A stretch of 64,000 nucleotides of DNA. It comes from JABMMZ01 sp040386935. Its GTDB lineage: Bacteria; Bacteroidota; Bacteroidia; NS11-12g; UBA955. The notes under the pieces were generated by a model. The model worked only from the letters and a program-made list of their open reading frames with translations. It was not told the DNA's origin and ran no database searches. The stretch is from NCBI GenBank assembly GCA_040386935.1, contig JAZKEQ010000020.1, positions 1 to 64,000 on the forward strand, read 5' to 3'. Every line of letters begins with the position of its first letter. The stretch's first letter is position 1. This document shows positions 52,345-61,589 of the stretch, piece by piece. Made by a program: the position numbers and the translations under genes.

Positions 52345-54972
52345 ATGAAAAAAATCTTTACTATTTTTCTGTTTTATAGTGCATTTATCTGGCTTAATGC
52401 CCAAACTGATCCAATTAAAGGTGTTACTGCGCTTGGTGGTAATTTAAATACAACATCTTTTGCTTTCGAAGACAATAAGGGGCAGTTATGGGTAGGTTTA
52501 TCAGCTTTGGCTGGCGACAATTCAAGGGTTGACAATGGTATGGCTATTTATCGCAATGGCAATTGGGAAAAGCCTTATACCACCGGTCGCTTTAATGGCG
52601 CTGTGCAAGAGGATTCTACCATCTTAGTCACATCTTATGAAGGCACCTACCAAATCAATCCGCATTCAACAAAAATCAATTACGATGTAACCAAGGGAAA
52701 TTGCATCTTGTTTCATCAATCACAATTGTGGATTGGCACTATGGGGAACGGACTTTACAAACGCACAACCTCCGGTTACAAGAAAGTTGATATTGTCATT
52801 GCCAATCAACAATATGACAGTATTTTGAGTATGGAAACAGATGGCAATAATTTATGGCTGGGTACTACGAATGGCATTATTAAATATGATGGAACAGCAT
52901 TTACAAGATTTGTAATTCCTGTAAAAAACGATCTTCCTCATCCTTACTACAAACGTCTTCAGAATCAAATTATATCCATCAAGTGTGATAAGAACAAAGT
53001 TATTTGGGCAATGAATGCCAATATTGTTGATTCAATTGAATGTTTATATCTGATACAAAACGGCACCGTTGTATCTGCCAATAACGCACTTCAAAAAAAC
53101 TGCGGTCAGGCTGAATTACTACCATACACCGGCCATAGTATGGGTAAAGACCAATGGGGCAATATTATTATCGGTATGCATTGGGGATATTTGCTTATCA
53201 ATAATCTTTCTGTAGAAGTATATCCCATTACTTATAACATCGACCGCATATCGGATCTCAGAAATGCCTACAAGGCCCTTATTTACTGCAATAAATATGG
53301 TGATATCTTTACTTTATATTATATGGGGAGACCCTATAAAATTCAAACTTCACTTTATGACATTAATGACTATCTAACAATTTTAAATACCTATAGAAAA
53401 ACTGCGATTGAGAAATTGGACATTAACAATATTAAAATATCTGTTGTGAACAATTCGTCTGCATTTAACAAAATGGATCTCATCTACCAATTCATGCAAT
53501 ATCCAACGTTTGTTGCACCATCTGTTTCATGCGCTACACCCATGTATTCATCGGGTTTATGGTTAGGTGGCAGGAGAACAGATTTAGGAAAGGTATTAGT
53601 TGCAGCTCAAACGTATTCCCAGGTTGGCAGTGATTTTTTACCCGGTCCACTCGATACGGTTACTGGTATATTCGACTCAGTAAAAAACATGGCTTATAAT
53701 AAAATCTGGAAAATTGATCGTCAAACAATTGATGGTTTTAAATTAAATTACAAAAATTCAGGTTATTCTATACCTAAATCAATCAACGATTGGCCGGCTC
53801 ATGGGAATGGGAATTTTTCAAGACATTTAGCGCCATTTATTGATACGGACAACAATGGCATATACGAACCTACAAAAGGCGATTACCCGGATATAAAAGG
53901 TGACCAAATGTTGTGGTGGGTATTCAATGATGGACGGCCGCATAACGACACAAAAGGTGAAAGCATGGGACTCGAAATACACGGCAGCTGTTATGCCTAT
54001 TACAATATTGCAATGGCATCCGGTGACACCAATTCACTCATCAACCGCAGCATATTTTTCAACTATAAAATTATTAACCGCAGTAAATTTACTTATGATT
54101 CTTTCCGAATTGGAATTTTCAATGATCCTGATTTGGGATATTATGGTGACGACAGAATTGCTAGTGACACATTGAATAACGCTGTCATCTGTTATAATGG
54201 CGATAACTTTGATGAAGGCAAAACCGGATTTGGCAAAAATCCTCCTCTGGTTTTATGCAAATTTCTAAATCGCAAAATGGATGCGATGGTTGCCTACAAC
54301 AACACTTCAGGCGTAATTAATGGCAACCCGGATAACGATAGCGCCTATTTTTATTACATGAAAGGTTTGTTTCAAAATGGTCAACCTATGAAATTTTTAG
54401 ACCCACTTACAAATACACTATATAACTCCCGTTTTTCTTGGCCTGCTTCATTTTGCTCCCCATCAAATTTATCTAGCTCAGGCTCACAACCTGGCGACAG
54501 AAGGTGCATAATGTCAACGAATGGCACAACGCTAAGTGCAAGTAAAACAACTGACATTACTTATGTTTATACACTCTTGCACGACCCTTCAAAAGATTTC
54601 CTTAAAGAAAATTGTGATACAACTTCAAAGGTTTTGAAAAAACTGCAATACTGGTACGATACAAAATCATTTCCTTCAAAGCCGTATTTCGGTGTGGGTG
54701 TAAATGACATTCCGAATAAAACACACGACATAACAGTTTATCCCAATCCTGCAAATACTAGTATTACTTTATCATCAACAATACCCGGCTCTCAAGTACA
54801 AGCTGTTGTTATCTATGATGTATCAGGAAGAGAGCTGTTACAGCTATCAGCAACCGGAACAAGTGAACTGTTTCAAACAACTATTTCTATAGCTGATTGG
54901 CCAGCGGGATTGTACATCGTTCAAATGATTTCTGACAATGGTTCTATAACAAAAAAACTGATTAAATATTAG
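52345..54972 (+). CDS. Secreted propeller protein with type-A T9SS domain (paralogue 1)
   Basis: The 875 residues from ATG 52345 (MKKIFTIFLFYSAFIWLNAQ signal) contain an N-terminal propeller with LWVG/LWIG/LWLG blades (two-component-regulator-propeller type, about 40-270). A large central domain has the landmark motifs GLWLGGRR, GSDFLPGPLD, GDQMLWWVFND and IFNDPDLG. The type-A T9SS domain (YPNPANTSITLSS, AGLYIVQM) forms the last 75 residues. The frame extends to a TTG at 52312, rejected for lack of a signal there. Paralogue of the next gene. Function unknown, expected on the surface. Confidence 0.87.
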   Translation: MKKIFTIFLFYSAFIWLNAQTDPIKGVTALGGNLNTTSFAFEDNKGQLWVGLSALAGDNSRVDNGMAIYRNGNWEKPYTTGRFNGAVQEDSTILVTSYEGTYQINPHSTKINYDVTKGNCILFHQSQLWIGTMGNGLYKRTTSGYKKVDIVIANQQYDSILSMETDGNNLWLGTTNGIIKYDGTAFTRFVIPVKNDLPHPYYKRLQNQIISIKCDKNKVIWAMNANIVDSIECLYLIQNGTVVSANNALQKNCGQAELLPYTGHSMGKDQWGNIIIGMHWGYLLINNLSVEVYPITYNIDRISDLRNAYKALIYCNKYGDIFTLYYMGRPYKIQTSLYDINDYLTILNTYRKTAIEKLDINNIKISVVNNSSAFNKMDLIYQFMQYPTFVAPSVSCATPMYSSGLWLGGRRTDLGKVLVAAQTYSQVGSDFLPGPLDTVTGIFDSVKNMAYNKIWKIDRQTIDGFKLNYKNSGYSIPKSINDWPAHGNGNFSRHLAPFIDTDNNGIYEPTKGDYPDIKGDQMLWWVFNDGRPHNDTKGESMGLEIHGSCYAYYNIAMASGDTNSLINRSIFFNYKIINRSKFTYDSFRIGIFNDPDLGYYGDDRIASDTLNNAVICYNGDNFDEGKTGFGKNPPLVLCKFLNRKMDAMVAYNNTSGVINGNPDNDSAYFYYMKGLFQNGQPMKFLDPLTNTLYNSRFSWPASFCSPSNLSSSGSQPGDRRCIMSTNGTTLSASKTTDITYVYTLLHDPSKDFLKENCDTTSKVLKKLQYWYDTKSFPSKPYFGVGVNDIPNKTHDITVYPNPANTSITLSSTIPGSQVQAVVIYDVSGRELLQLSATGTSELFQTTISIADWPAGLYIVQMISDNGSITKKLIKY

Positions 54973-54989
54973 TCCCCATTAATAATCCT

Positions 54990-54997
54990 TACATTTG
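54990..54997 (+). promoter_or_regulatory. -7 element of paralogue 2
   Basis: TACATTTG, exact TAnnTTTG, 12 bp before the ATG at 55010 and 17 bp after the paralogue 1 stop. No -33 TTG at the expected distance. Confidence 0.45.
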
Positions 54998-55009
54998 ATT
55001 TTTAAATTT

Positions 55010-57613
55010 ATGAAACAAATTTTTCTCTGCTTGTTACTTATTTTGACTTTGGGTATAAGCGCTCAAAAACTACCTACCGGTGTTACTGTTGATAAATCTG
55101 AATTTATCTCTAGTACTTTCTTATTCAGTGATTCTAATGATGTTATATGGTCAGGTATGCCTAATTTATCAGGTGGCTTAATGCAATTCAAAAACAGTAC
55201 ATGGACCGAGATAAATAGTGATGCATTTTTTTATGATGCTTTTGAAATAAAAAAAGGAGAACTTTACTTGCCATCATCTAAGGGATTGTATTATTATAAT
55301 GGCAATAGTCTTCAGTTGGATAACAGCATTGTTCAACTGAGATGCATCGAAAAATTCAAGAACAAATTTTACATCAGTACAAAATTCAATAAAATTTACA
55401 TCAAAGATGGCAACCAGTTAGACAGTATTACTGTTAGTATAAATGCAATTTCACCATCTATTATTTTAGATATGTATGTATTTAATAATTATTTATGGAT
55501 AGGAACCGATTTAGGTTTGGTGCGTTACAACGGTAGCAATTTCTCTTTGTATCAATTGCCTACAATAAATGTTAGTGATCCTAATATAAAATACCAATAC
55601 GCCACCGTAAATTCAATTTCATCAGATGCTGCAGGCCGTATTTGGGTAGGTAATATTAATCTTACTTCAACTGAAGGTGGACTATTTGCCATGATCAATG
55701 ACACATTGCAATCTATTGTAAAATTGTACCCTAGTCTAAGTTGCGAGCAATTAAAACTGATTCCCAATCGTGTGAATGCATTGCGAAAAAATGCTTCAAA
55801 TAATATTATAACAGGTTTGTTTTATCAAGTATTAGAGTTTACCCCTACTGATATCAAAAGTTACATTACCTCTCCAGATTTATTTAGTTTTATTAATTAT
55901 AGTTATCCTGGGATTTTCGCCACAACTGCTATTAACGGCAACATTCTATTGAGTTCTGATTTTTTATTCACAATTAATCCAGCTCTTTACGATATCACAA
56001 ATTACAAAAAAGAAATTTATCCCAATATCAGGTTCAATAAAATCAATATCAATGATATCAAAGCTTCAATAGCCAATGACGGCATCATGTTCGACCAGAA
56101 AACAAAATTGGACAACAATGTTCTACCAATTTTCGAGATACCTTCTGTCGGTTGTGCCAGCCCCATGTTCAGTGCAGCCATATGGTTAGGTGGCATTAAT
56201 GAAACAAGTAATAATTTGCATTTAGCCGCTCAAACCTACCGTCAATCAGGTAGCGATTTTCTTCCGGGGCCTATTGACACAGCCACCCATCAATACGATT
56301 CAACACTTAACAGTGCTTACAATAAAGTATGGCGTATTAATCGCAAAACCATAGATGATTTTATACTTAACCGATTGAGCTCTGGTTATGTGATACCTGC
56401 AGAAATTCTAGAATGGCCGGCACATGGCACAGGCAACTTCAGCAGAAATTTAGCTCCGTTTGTGGATGTAGATGGCAACAAACTGTACGACCCTACAAAA
56501 GGCGATTATCCTAAAATAAAAGGCGACCAAATGCTGTGGTGGGTATTCAATGATGCAGGAGTACACAGCGAAACAGGTGGTATAAGTATGGGCGTTGAAA
56601 TTCAAGCCAGTTGTTATGCCTACTCATGTAACAATTTAACATTAAAAGACTCCAATTATATCCTCAACAGAAGTATCTTTTTCGATTACAAAATCATCAA
56701 CAGAAGTTTAGATGATTACAAGGATTTACGTACAGGTATTTTTAATGATGTGGATCTGGGCAACTATTACGATGATTTTGTCGGGTGCGATGTTGCCAAT
56801 AATTGCGGCTATGTTTACAATGCAGACTTGAATGATGAAGGCAGAGATGGATTTGGCAAAAATCCCCCCATGTTGTTATGCAAATTTTTAAATCAACCAT
56901 TGTCAGGGTTTATGTATTATCAAAATTATTTTGATAATACTTCAGGCAATCCGAATGACGCAATTGATTTTTATAATTACATGTCTAGCAAATGGAAAAA
57001 TGGCTCCTCTTTTAGATATGGAAGCGATGGTATTAATGGTATTGCCGCTACTAAATACATGTTTGACAATGGCACTAATCCTACAACTTCATCGTTTCCT
57101 AAATGGACTGAATATTCAGCAGGTAATTCTTCCGGTGACCGCAGAATGTTGATGTCTGCAGCTTCTAATTCATTAAAAAAGGGAGAAACTTTTGATCTGG
57201 AATTTGCTTATCTCTTTGTGCATGATACCAGTACCAATTTGTTTCAAAATTATAATCAAAAGCCATTACAGGGTTTACGCATTATTCAGAATTTTTACAA
57301 TCAAGAAAATTTCCCTGTTTGTGACCAAAGCCATACTTCTATAAAATCTATTGCAAAAGAAACCGCACTTGTCAACATCTATCCTAACCCATCTAACGAC
57401 CGTATTACCATTCAGTCGTCTTTGTTAAATAAAGATATCACAGCTATTCGTGTAACGGATATTTCAGGTAGAGTAATCAATGTATTGAAGCCTGATTCAG
57501 ACAGCGGCAATTTGAATGTAACACTTGCTATCAGTGAATGGCCAAAAGGCATTTACATCATACAGGTAGAAACTGTTAACGGAACAGTTGCCCAAAAACT
57601 GATTAAATACTAA
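55010..57613 (+). CDS. Secreted propeller protein with type-A T9SS domain (paralogue 2)
   Basis: The 867 residues from ATG 55010 (signal MKQIFLCLLLILTLGISAQ) repeat the architecture of the preceding gene: LWIGTDLGLVRYNG blades, AIWLGGINE, GSDFLPGPID, GDQMLWWVFND and IFNDVDLGNYYDD, then YPNPSNDRITIQSS and a C-terminal type-A T9SS domain. The pair is clearly duplicated but well diverged, unlike the giant pair at 17425. The upstream TTG at 54995 belongs to the -7 element. It ends 7 bp before the convergent DUF4846 gene. Confidence 0.87.
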   Translation: MKQIFLCLLLILTLGISAQKLPTGVTVDKSEFISSTFLFSDSNDVIWSGMPNLSGGLMQFKNSTWTEINSDAFFYDAFEIKKGELYLPSSKGLYYYNGNSLQLDNSIVQLRCIEKFKNKFYISTKFNKIYIKDGNQLDSITVSINAISPSIILDMYVFNNYLWIGTDLGLVRYNGSNFSLYQLPTINVSDPNIKYQYATVNSISSDAAGRIWVGNINLTSTEGGLFAMINDTLQSIVKLYPSLSCEQLKLIPNRVNALRKNASNNIITGLFYQVLEFTPTDIKSYITSPDLFSFINYSYPGIFATTAINGNILLSSDFLFTINPALYDITNYKKEIYPNIRFNKININDIKASIANDGIMFDQKTKLDNNVLPIFEIPSVGCASPMFSAAIWLGGINETSNNLHLAAQTYRQSGSDFLPGPIDTATHQYDSTLNSAYNKVWRINRKTIDDFILNRLSSGYVIPAEILEWPAHGTGNFSRNLAPFVDVDGNKLYDPTKGDYPKIKGDQMLWWVFNDAGVHSETGGISMGVEIQASCYAYSCNNLTLKDSNYILNRSIFFDYKIINRSLDDYKDLRTGIFNDVDLGNYYDDFVGCDVANNCGYVYNADLNDEGRDGFGKNPPMLLCKFLNQPLSGFMYYQNYFDNTSGNPNDAIDFYNYMSSKWKNGSSFRYGSDGINGIAATKYMFDNGTNPTTSSFPKWTEYSAGNSSGDRRMLMSAASNSLKKGETFDLEFAYLFVHDTSTNLFQNYNQKPLQGLRIIQNFYNQENFPVCDQSHTSIKSIAKETALVNIYPNPSNDRITIQSSLLNKDITAIRVTDISGRVINVLKPDSDSGNLNVTLAISEWPKGIYIIQVETVNGTVAQKLIKY

Positions 57614-57620
57614 CACTATT

Positions 57621-58388
57621 TTACCATCGGTGTAGATCGGTACTATCGAAAGTCCATTCAGGTGTTGAGATAACACTGCTCAATGGTTTGCCATACCAAG
57701 GTGTGCCCGTTGCGGGATTAAGTAGAATCTGTGTTTCCTGTGCGGGCATATAGCTTTGGGCCAGCAGATATTCTTTTTCCCCTTTCGCATTGGTACTCAC
57801 ATCTACCACCATCACAGCATGACCGTAAGGGTTGCCCGTTTTCACCAATACATCTCCGGCTTGCATTTTGTAAAATGGAATTGACTTCAATTGTTTTTTC
57901 AATGAGGCCGTATTCGCAAAACTGAATACATGCTCCATGTACTTTCTAAATTTCAAATAGGAATAATCACTGCCCACATACGACAGATAAGTATGCATTT
58001 TTCCGTCACCTACAAACCTGAAAGAAATATCCGCATATTTTTTTTGTTTGTACAAATACTCGGCCCTCAATCGCATCACTGCATCGGCACACTGTTGTAA
58101 ATCCTGTTTGCTAATGGGCATATCAACCACTGCACAATACACCTCTCGTTTTTGTTTGGTGTTGCCATTGTAATACCTCACTAAACTATCCGAATGTTTT
58201 AAGGGTAAGTTTCTCAAATAATAAGTAAAACTATTGCTATCCGCTTTTAATCGCTGATACCCGGTATTGCAATTGATGCGCCCAGCCAAATTCTTCGCAT
58301 TGGGATTCATCAATGTATGGGTTTCTTCTACAGTGGTTGTTTGACTGCAGGTGAGAAAGCAAATAATACTGAGTAGGTAATAATTCAT
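57621..58388 (-). CDS. DUF4846 family protein
   Basis: The 255-residue protein has a short hydrophobic N terminus with a Cys at 14 (CFLTC), possibly a lipoprotein. The DUF4846 body has FTYYLRNLPLKHSDS, the CADAVMRLRAEYLY helix and a C-terminal half with AGDVLVKTGNPYGHAVMVVDV, which resembles an NlpC/P60-like His-containing strand. Catalytic function is not established. Single gene. The 212-bp gap to the permease holds nothing I can name. Confidence 0.85.
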   Translation of the reverse strand: MNYYLLSIICFLTCSQTTTVEETHTLMNPNAKNLAGRINCNTGYQRLKADSNSFTYYLRNLPLKHSDSLVRYYNGNTKQKREVYCAVVDMPISKQDLQQCADAVMRLRAEYLYKQKKYADISFRFVGDGKMHTYLSYVGSDYSYLKFRKYMEHVFSFANTASLKKQLKSIPFYKMQAGDVLVKTGNPYGHAVMVVDVSTNAKGEKEYLLAQSYMPAQETQILLNPATGTPWYGKPLSSVISTPEWTFDSTDLHRW

Positions 58389-58600
58389 GCATTACACAAC
58401 GCAATAAATGGATAAATATTGCTTCAATAGTTGGCTGATTCCATGCGTTCGTTTATAAATAAATACTGCTATAAATTAATAATACCAATAGTTTCCATCA
58501 AAATTGAATCCTACTATTATTGATTTTCAACATTTTTTTATCGTTGGGTTGAGTTCCACAAAAAAAGTTTATTATTGAAAGTTAATTACGAATAAACATA

Positions 58601-60262
58601 ATGTCTATCTGGAGAAGAAAACCAATTGATGCATTTCATGCTGATGCGAAGAAGAGTGAACTGAATAGAGTATTGACCAAATGGGGGCTTACCTCACTGG
58701 GAATAGGTGCCATTATTGGCGGTGGAATTTTTACACTGACAGGTATAGCGGCCCACGACCATGCAGGTCCTGCGTTGGCAATTGCTTTTGTACTGGCAGG
58801 TATGGCCTGTACTTTTGCCGCTTTATGTTATGCTGAATTTGCTTCTATCCTACCTGTAGAAGGTTCTGCATACGCTTACTCTTATGGTACTGTGGGTGAA
58901 ATTTTCGCCTGGTTTATCGGTTGGAATTTAATATTGGAATACATGATGGGCGCTACAACAGTTGCTGTAGCCTGGTCGGGATATCTCGAAAAACTATTAG
59001 GGCTTTTCAATATACACCTCCCCCTTTGGATGTCGAATGACCCGGTAACTGCAACAGAAAAATTACACCAAGCCGGTATAATGACTAAACTTTCTGAATT
59101 GATGGCCTCTACTTCTGATTTTGTAACACTGAAAGCTGAAGCTATTAAATCCGGTATTGATGCCGCAGTGTTTCAACCATGGAAAACAATTGAAGATGTT
59201 TCAGGTGCTGTAAAAGGCAACACAACAGCCGACCTTGCCAAGCATTATTCAAGTATAGAATTACCGCAAATATTCGGGATGAATTTTGCATTTAACCTAC
59301 CGGCCGTTTTGATCACCATCTTGGTAACTTATATCCTGGTTAAAGGAATTAAAGAAGCAGCCAGAACCAATAATTTAATTGTTGTCATCAAATTATCTGT
59401 AGTAATTTTTGTAATTATTATGGGTGCATTTTATATCAACACGGCTAATTGGATACCATTTATTCCTGACCATATCATCGATTCAAAAGGAATAGGTCAC
59501 TTTGGTTGGAGTGGCATAGGCACAGCGGCCTCTATTGTATTCTTTGCTTATATTGGCTTTGATGCTGTATCTACACAGGCAGGCGAAGCGATTAATCCCA
59601 AGAAAGATGTTCCGTTTGCCATTGTCATGTCATTGTTGATCTGTACGGTTTTATACATTTTAGTTTCTTTGGTTCTAACCGGTATGGTGAAATACGATGC
59701 GCTTGATTTAAAAGCTCCTGTAGCATCAGCATTTGCAAATATTGGTCAACCGTGGGCAGTATACATTATTACAATTGCAGCAGTAGCAGGTTTAACCTCT
59801 GTAATGATGGTCATGATGTTGGGTCAAACACGTATTTTCTTAGGAATGGCTAAAGACGGACTATTGCCTAAAAAAATGTTTGGCAAATTGCACCCTAAAT
59901 TTAAAACACCATACAAGAGCACAATATTAGTTGGCGCCATTATTTCAGTTATTGCATCATTTACCCCTATCGACAAGGTATCAGAAATGTGCAGTATGGG
60001 CACTTTACTGGCCTTCTCAATGGTTTGTTTGGCCGTATGGATGCTGCGTGTTAGAGAGCCCAATTTAGAACGCCCATATAAAACGCCTTACTTGCCGGTT
60101 ATTGCAACTCTAGGTATTGTGTCCAATTTGATATTAATGTCTCAGGTGCGTATTGGTACCTGGTATGCATTTATTGGATGGGGAGTTTTGGGGATATTGG
60201 TTTACTTCCTCTATAGCCGCAGAAACAGTAACTTGCATCCGGGCAACGAAGAGAAAGGTTAA
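58601..60262 (+). CDS. APC-superfamily amino acid permease (CAT-like)
   Basis: The 553-residue transporter has at least 12 hydrophobic segments. LGIGAIIGGGIFTLTG near residue 35 is the APC substrate/ion-binding motif, and GFDAVSTQAGEAINPKKD and GQTRIFLGMAKDGLLP mark the cationic-amino-acid-transporter-like branch. A long hydrophilic loop (about residues 141-225) between the fourth and fifth segments is not usual for the family. Substrate is not deducible. Single gene, convergent with the next (2-bp gap). Confidence 0.88.
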   Translation: MSIWRRKPIDAFHADAKKSELNRVLTKWGLTSLGIGAIIGGGIFTLTGIAAHDHAGPALAIAFVLAGMACTFAALCYAEFASILPVEGSAYAYSYGTVGEIFAWFIGWNLILEYMMGATTVAVAWSGYLEKLLGLFNIHLPLWMSNDPVTATEKLHQAGIMTKLSELMASTSDFVTLKAEAIKSGIDAAVFQPWKTIEDVSGAVKGNTTADLAKHYSSIELPQIFGMNFAFNLPAVLITILVTYILVKGIKEAARTNNLIVVIKLSVVIFVIIMGAFYINTANWIPFIPDHIIDSKGIGHFGWSGIGTAASIVFFAYIGFDAVSTQAGEAINPKKDVPFAIVMSLLICTVLYILVSLVLTGMVKYDALDLKAPVASAFANIGQPWAVYIITIAAVAGLTSVMMVMMLGQTRIFLGMAKDGLLPKKMFGKLHPKFKTPYKSTILVGAIISVIASFTPIDKVSEMCSMGTLLAFSMVCLAVWMLRVREPNLERPYKTPYLPVIATLGIVSNLILMSQVRIGTWYAFIGWGVLGILVYFLYSRRNSNLHPGNEEKG

Positions 60263-60264
60263 GT

Positions 60265-61008
60265 TTAATGGAATAAGCGCCTGAAAAAGCGTTTAACTTT
60301 ATTTTTGATTCTATGTTTTGGTTTTGCAACTATTAGTCCCATGCTAACACTAATACTGAATGAGGTGTATACTTTTTGTACAACTTCAACCGGGCTTAAT
60401 AAAATTTCAATTGTATCATTATTATTGAAAGCTATTTCATGGGGTAAATATCCTGATTGATTAATTTTAATTTGCAAGGGGTATGTTTGACCTGAAGGTA
60501 TCCTAAGGTGAGCAACGCCAAATGAATCTGTAAAATTAACATCCAAAATATCAAACCTATTGTAGATATATACTTCTATATCGGGTAATGTTTCCCCGCT
60601 TACATTTTTTACTATTACTTTTAATGGTCCCGGTTTTATATATTTTGATATAGAATCCGGTTGTTCTTTTACTATTTTTGCAGGTTGAGGAGTTGTACTG
60701 ATTTGTCCTTTCAAAACGCTACTCAAACTCAGAAATGCCGTTAAAATAAAAGTGTGAAAATGGAATTTTGGAGCGGGCTGAAATGCTTCAAATGAATTGA
60801 AACTGTTTAATTGTTGTTCTCCTATCCTACCACATACCGAATGCTTTGGCTCTTTGAAAAAAGTGAGTAGTTGCTCTGTTGTATAATTTGAAAAATCCAC
60901 AACAGTTTTGTTACAATGCAAACAATGACGGCCATTGTCATTTGGCACCATTTCATCCCATTTATTATTACAGGGATCTGGTACACTGAGTTGAATAAAT
61001 TTTGACAT
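60265..61008 (-). CDS. Cys4 N-terminal protein with carboxypeptidase-regulatory-like domain
   Basis: The 247 residues from ATG 61008 start with a cytosolic part carrying four cysteines, at 13, 29, 32 and 59 (GRHCLHCNKTVVDFS, HSVCGRI), a zinc-finger-like pattern I have seen in other Bacteroidota proteins of this layout. One membrane segment (about 80-98) and a carboxypeptidase-D-regulatory-like beta domain (about 130-210) follow, and a strongly basic tail KNKVKRFFRRLFH. Function unknown. The GTG at 61014 is an alternative start. Confidence 0.7.
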   Translation of the reverse strand: MSKFIQLSVPDPCNNKWDEMVPNDNGRHCLHCNKTVVDFSNYTTEQLLTFFKEPKHSVCGRIGEQQLNSFNSFEAFQPAPKFHFHTFILTAFLSLSSVLKGQISTTPQPAKIVKEQPDSISKYIKPGPLKVIVKNVSGETLPDIEVYIYNRFDILDVNFTDSFGVAHLRIPSGQTYPLQIKINQSGYLPHEIAFNNNDTIEILLSPVEVVQKVYTSFSISVSMGLIVAKPKHRIKNKVKRFFRRLFH

Positions 61009-61044
61009 AAACACAAGTATAAAGTTGAAAAATTAACATTATAC

Positions 61045-61075
61045 CAAATTTACATCTTTTTAATATTAATAGCAA
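61045..61075 (-). promoter_or_regulatory. Promoter of the Cys4 protein gene
   Basis: TTG (61075-61073), 20-base spacer, TAAATTTG (61052-61045) on the minus strand. Leader of about 30 nt to the ATG at 61008. Confidence 0.65.
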
Positions 61076-61127
61076 ATTTGAGAATCTGTTCATAAAACAT
61101 TTCAGAAAGTTGTTTGTCTATTACTGT

Positions 61128-61589
61128 ATGCAGCTGATAATTGCCATACTATCCGTACTCTCAGGTTTCCTGCTAATGGAGGGTGTTGCCTGGTTTTCTC
61201 ATAAATACATTATGCATGGCATCATGTGGCGCTGGCATAAAAGTCACCACGAACCGCGAAAAGGCAAATTTGAGAAAAATGATTTATTCGGATTAGTATT
61301 CGCAGCTATTTCTGCAGGCTTTATCATTGTGGGTTCAATGCATGGCATAACCTGGGAATTTTATTTTGGCATTGGTATATTTCTGTATGGCATTGCCTAC
61401 TTCTTGGTGCACGATATTTTTGTTCACCAAAGGTTTGCCTTATTCAGAAATACACAATCACGTTATTTTCAGGCCATGCGGTTTGCACATAAAATCCATC
61501 ACAAGGTAACAAGCAAAGATGGCGCTGAAGCATTTGGTTTTTTATTTGTCAGTAAAAAATACCGCAATAAATACCGCAACAAAAAATGA
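61128..61589 (+). CDS. crtZ: Beta-carotene hydroxylase
   Basis: CrtZ adds 3-hydroxyl groups to the beta-rings of carotenes. The 153-residue membrane protein has the four histidine clusters of the fatty-acid-hydroxylase fold: HKYIMH (25-30), HKSHH (37-41), HDIFVH and HKIHH. ATG 61128 is chosen; a TTG at 61110 would add six residues. It is the first gene of the carotenoid operon and overlaps crtI by 4 nt (ATGA). Confidence 0.93.
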   Translation: MQLIIAILSVLSGFLLMEGVAWFSHKYIMHGIMWRWHKSHHEPRKGKFEKNDLFGLVFAAISAGFIIVGSMHGITWEFYFGIGIFLYGIAYFLVHDIFVHQRFALFRNTQSRYFQAMRFAHKIHHKVTSKDGAEAFGFLFVSKKYRNKYRNKK

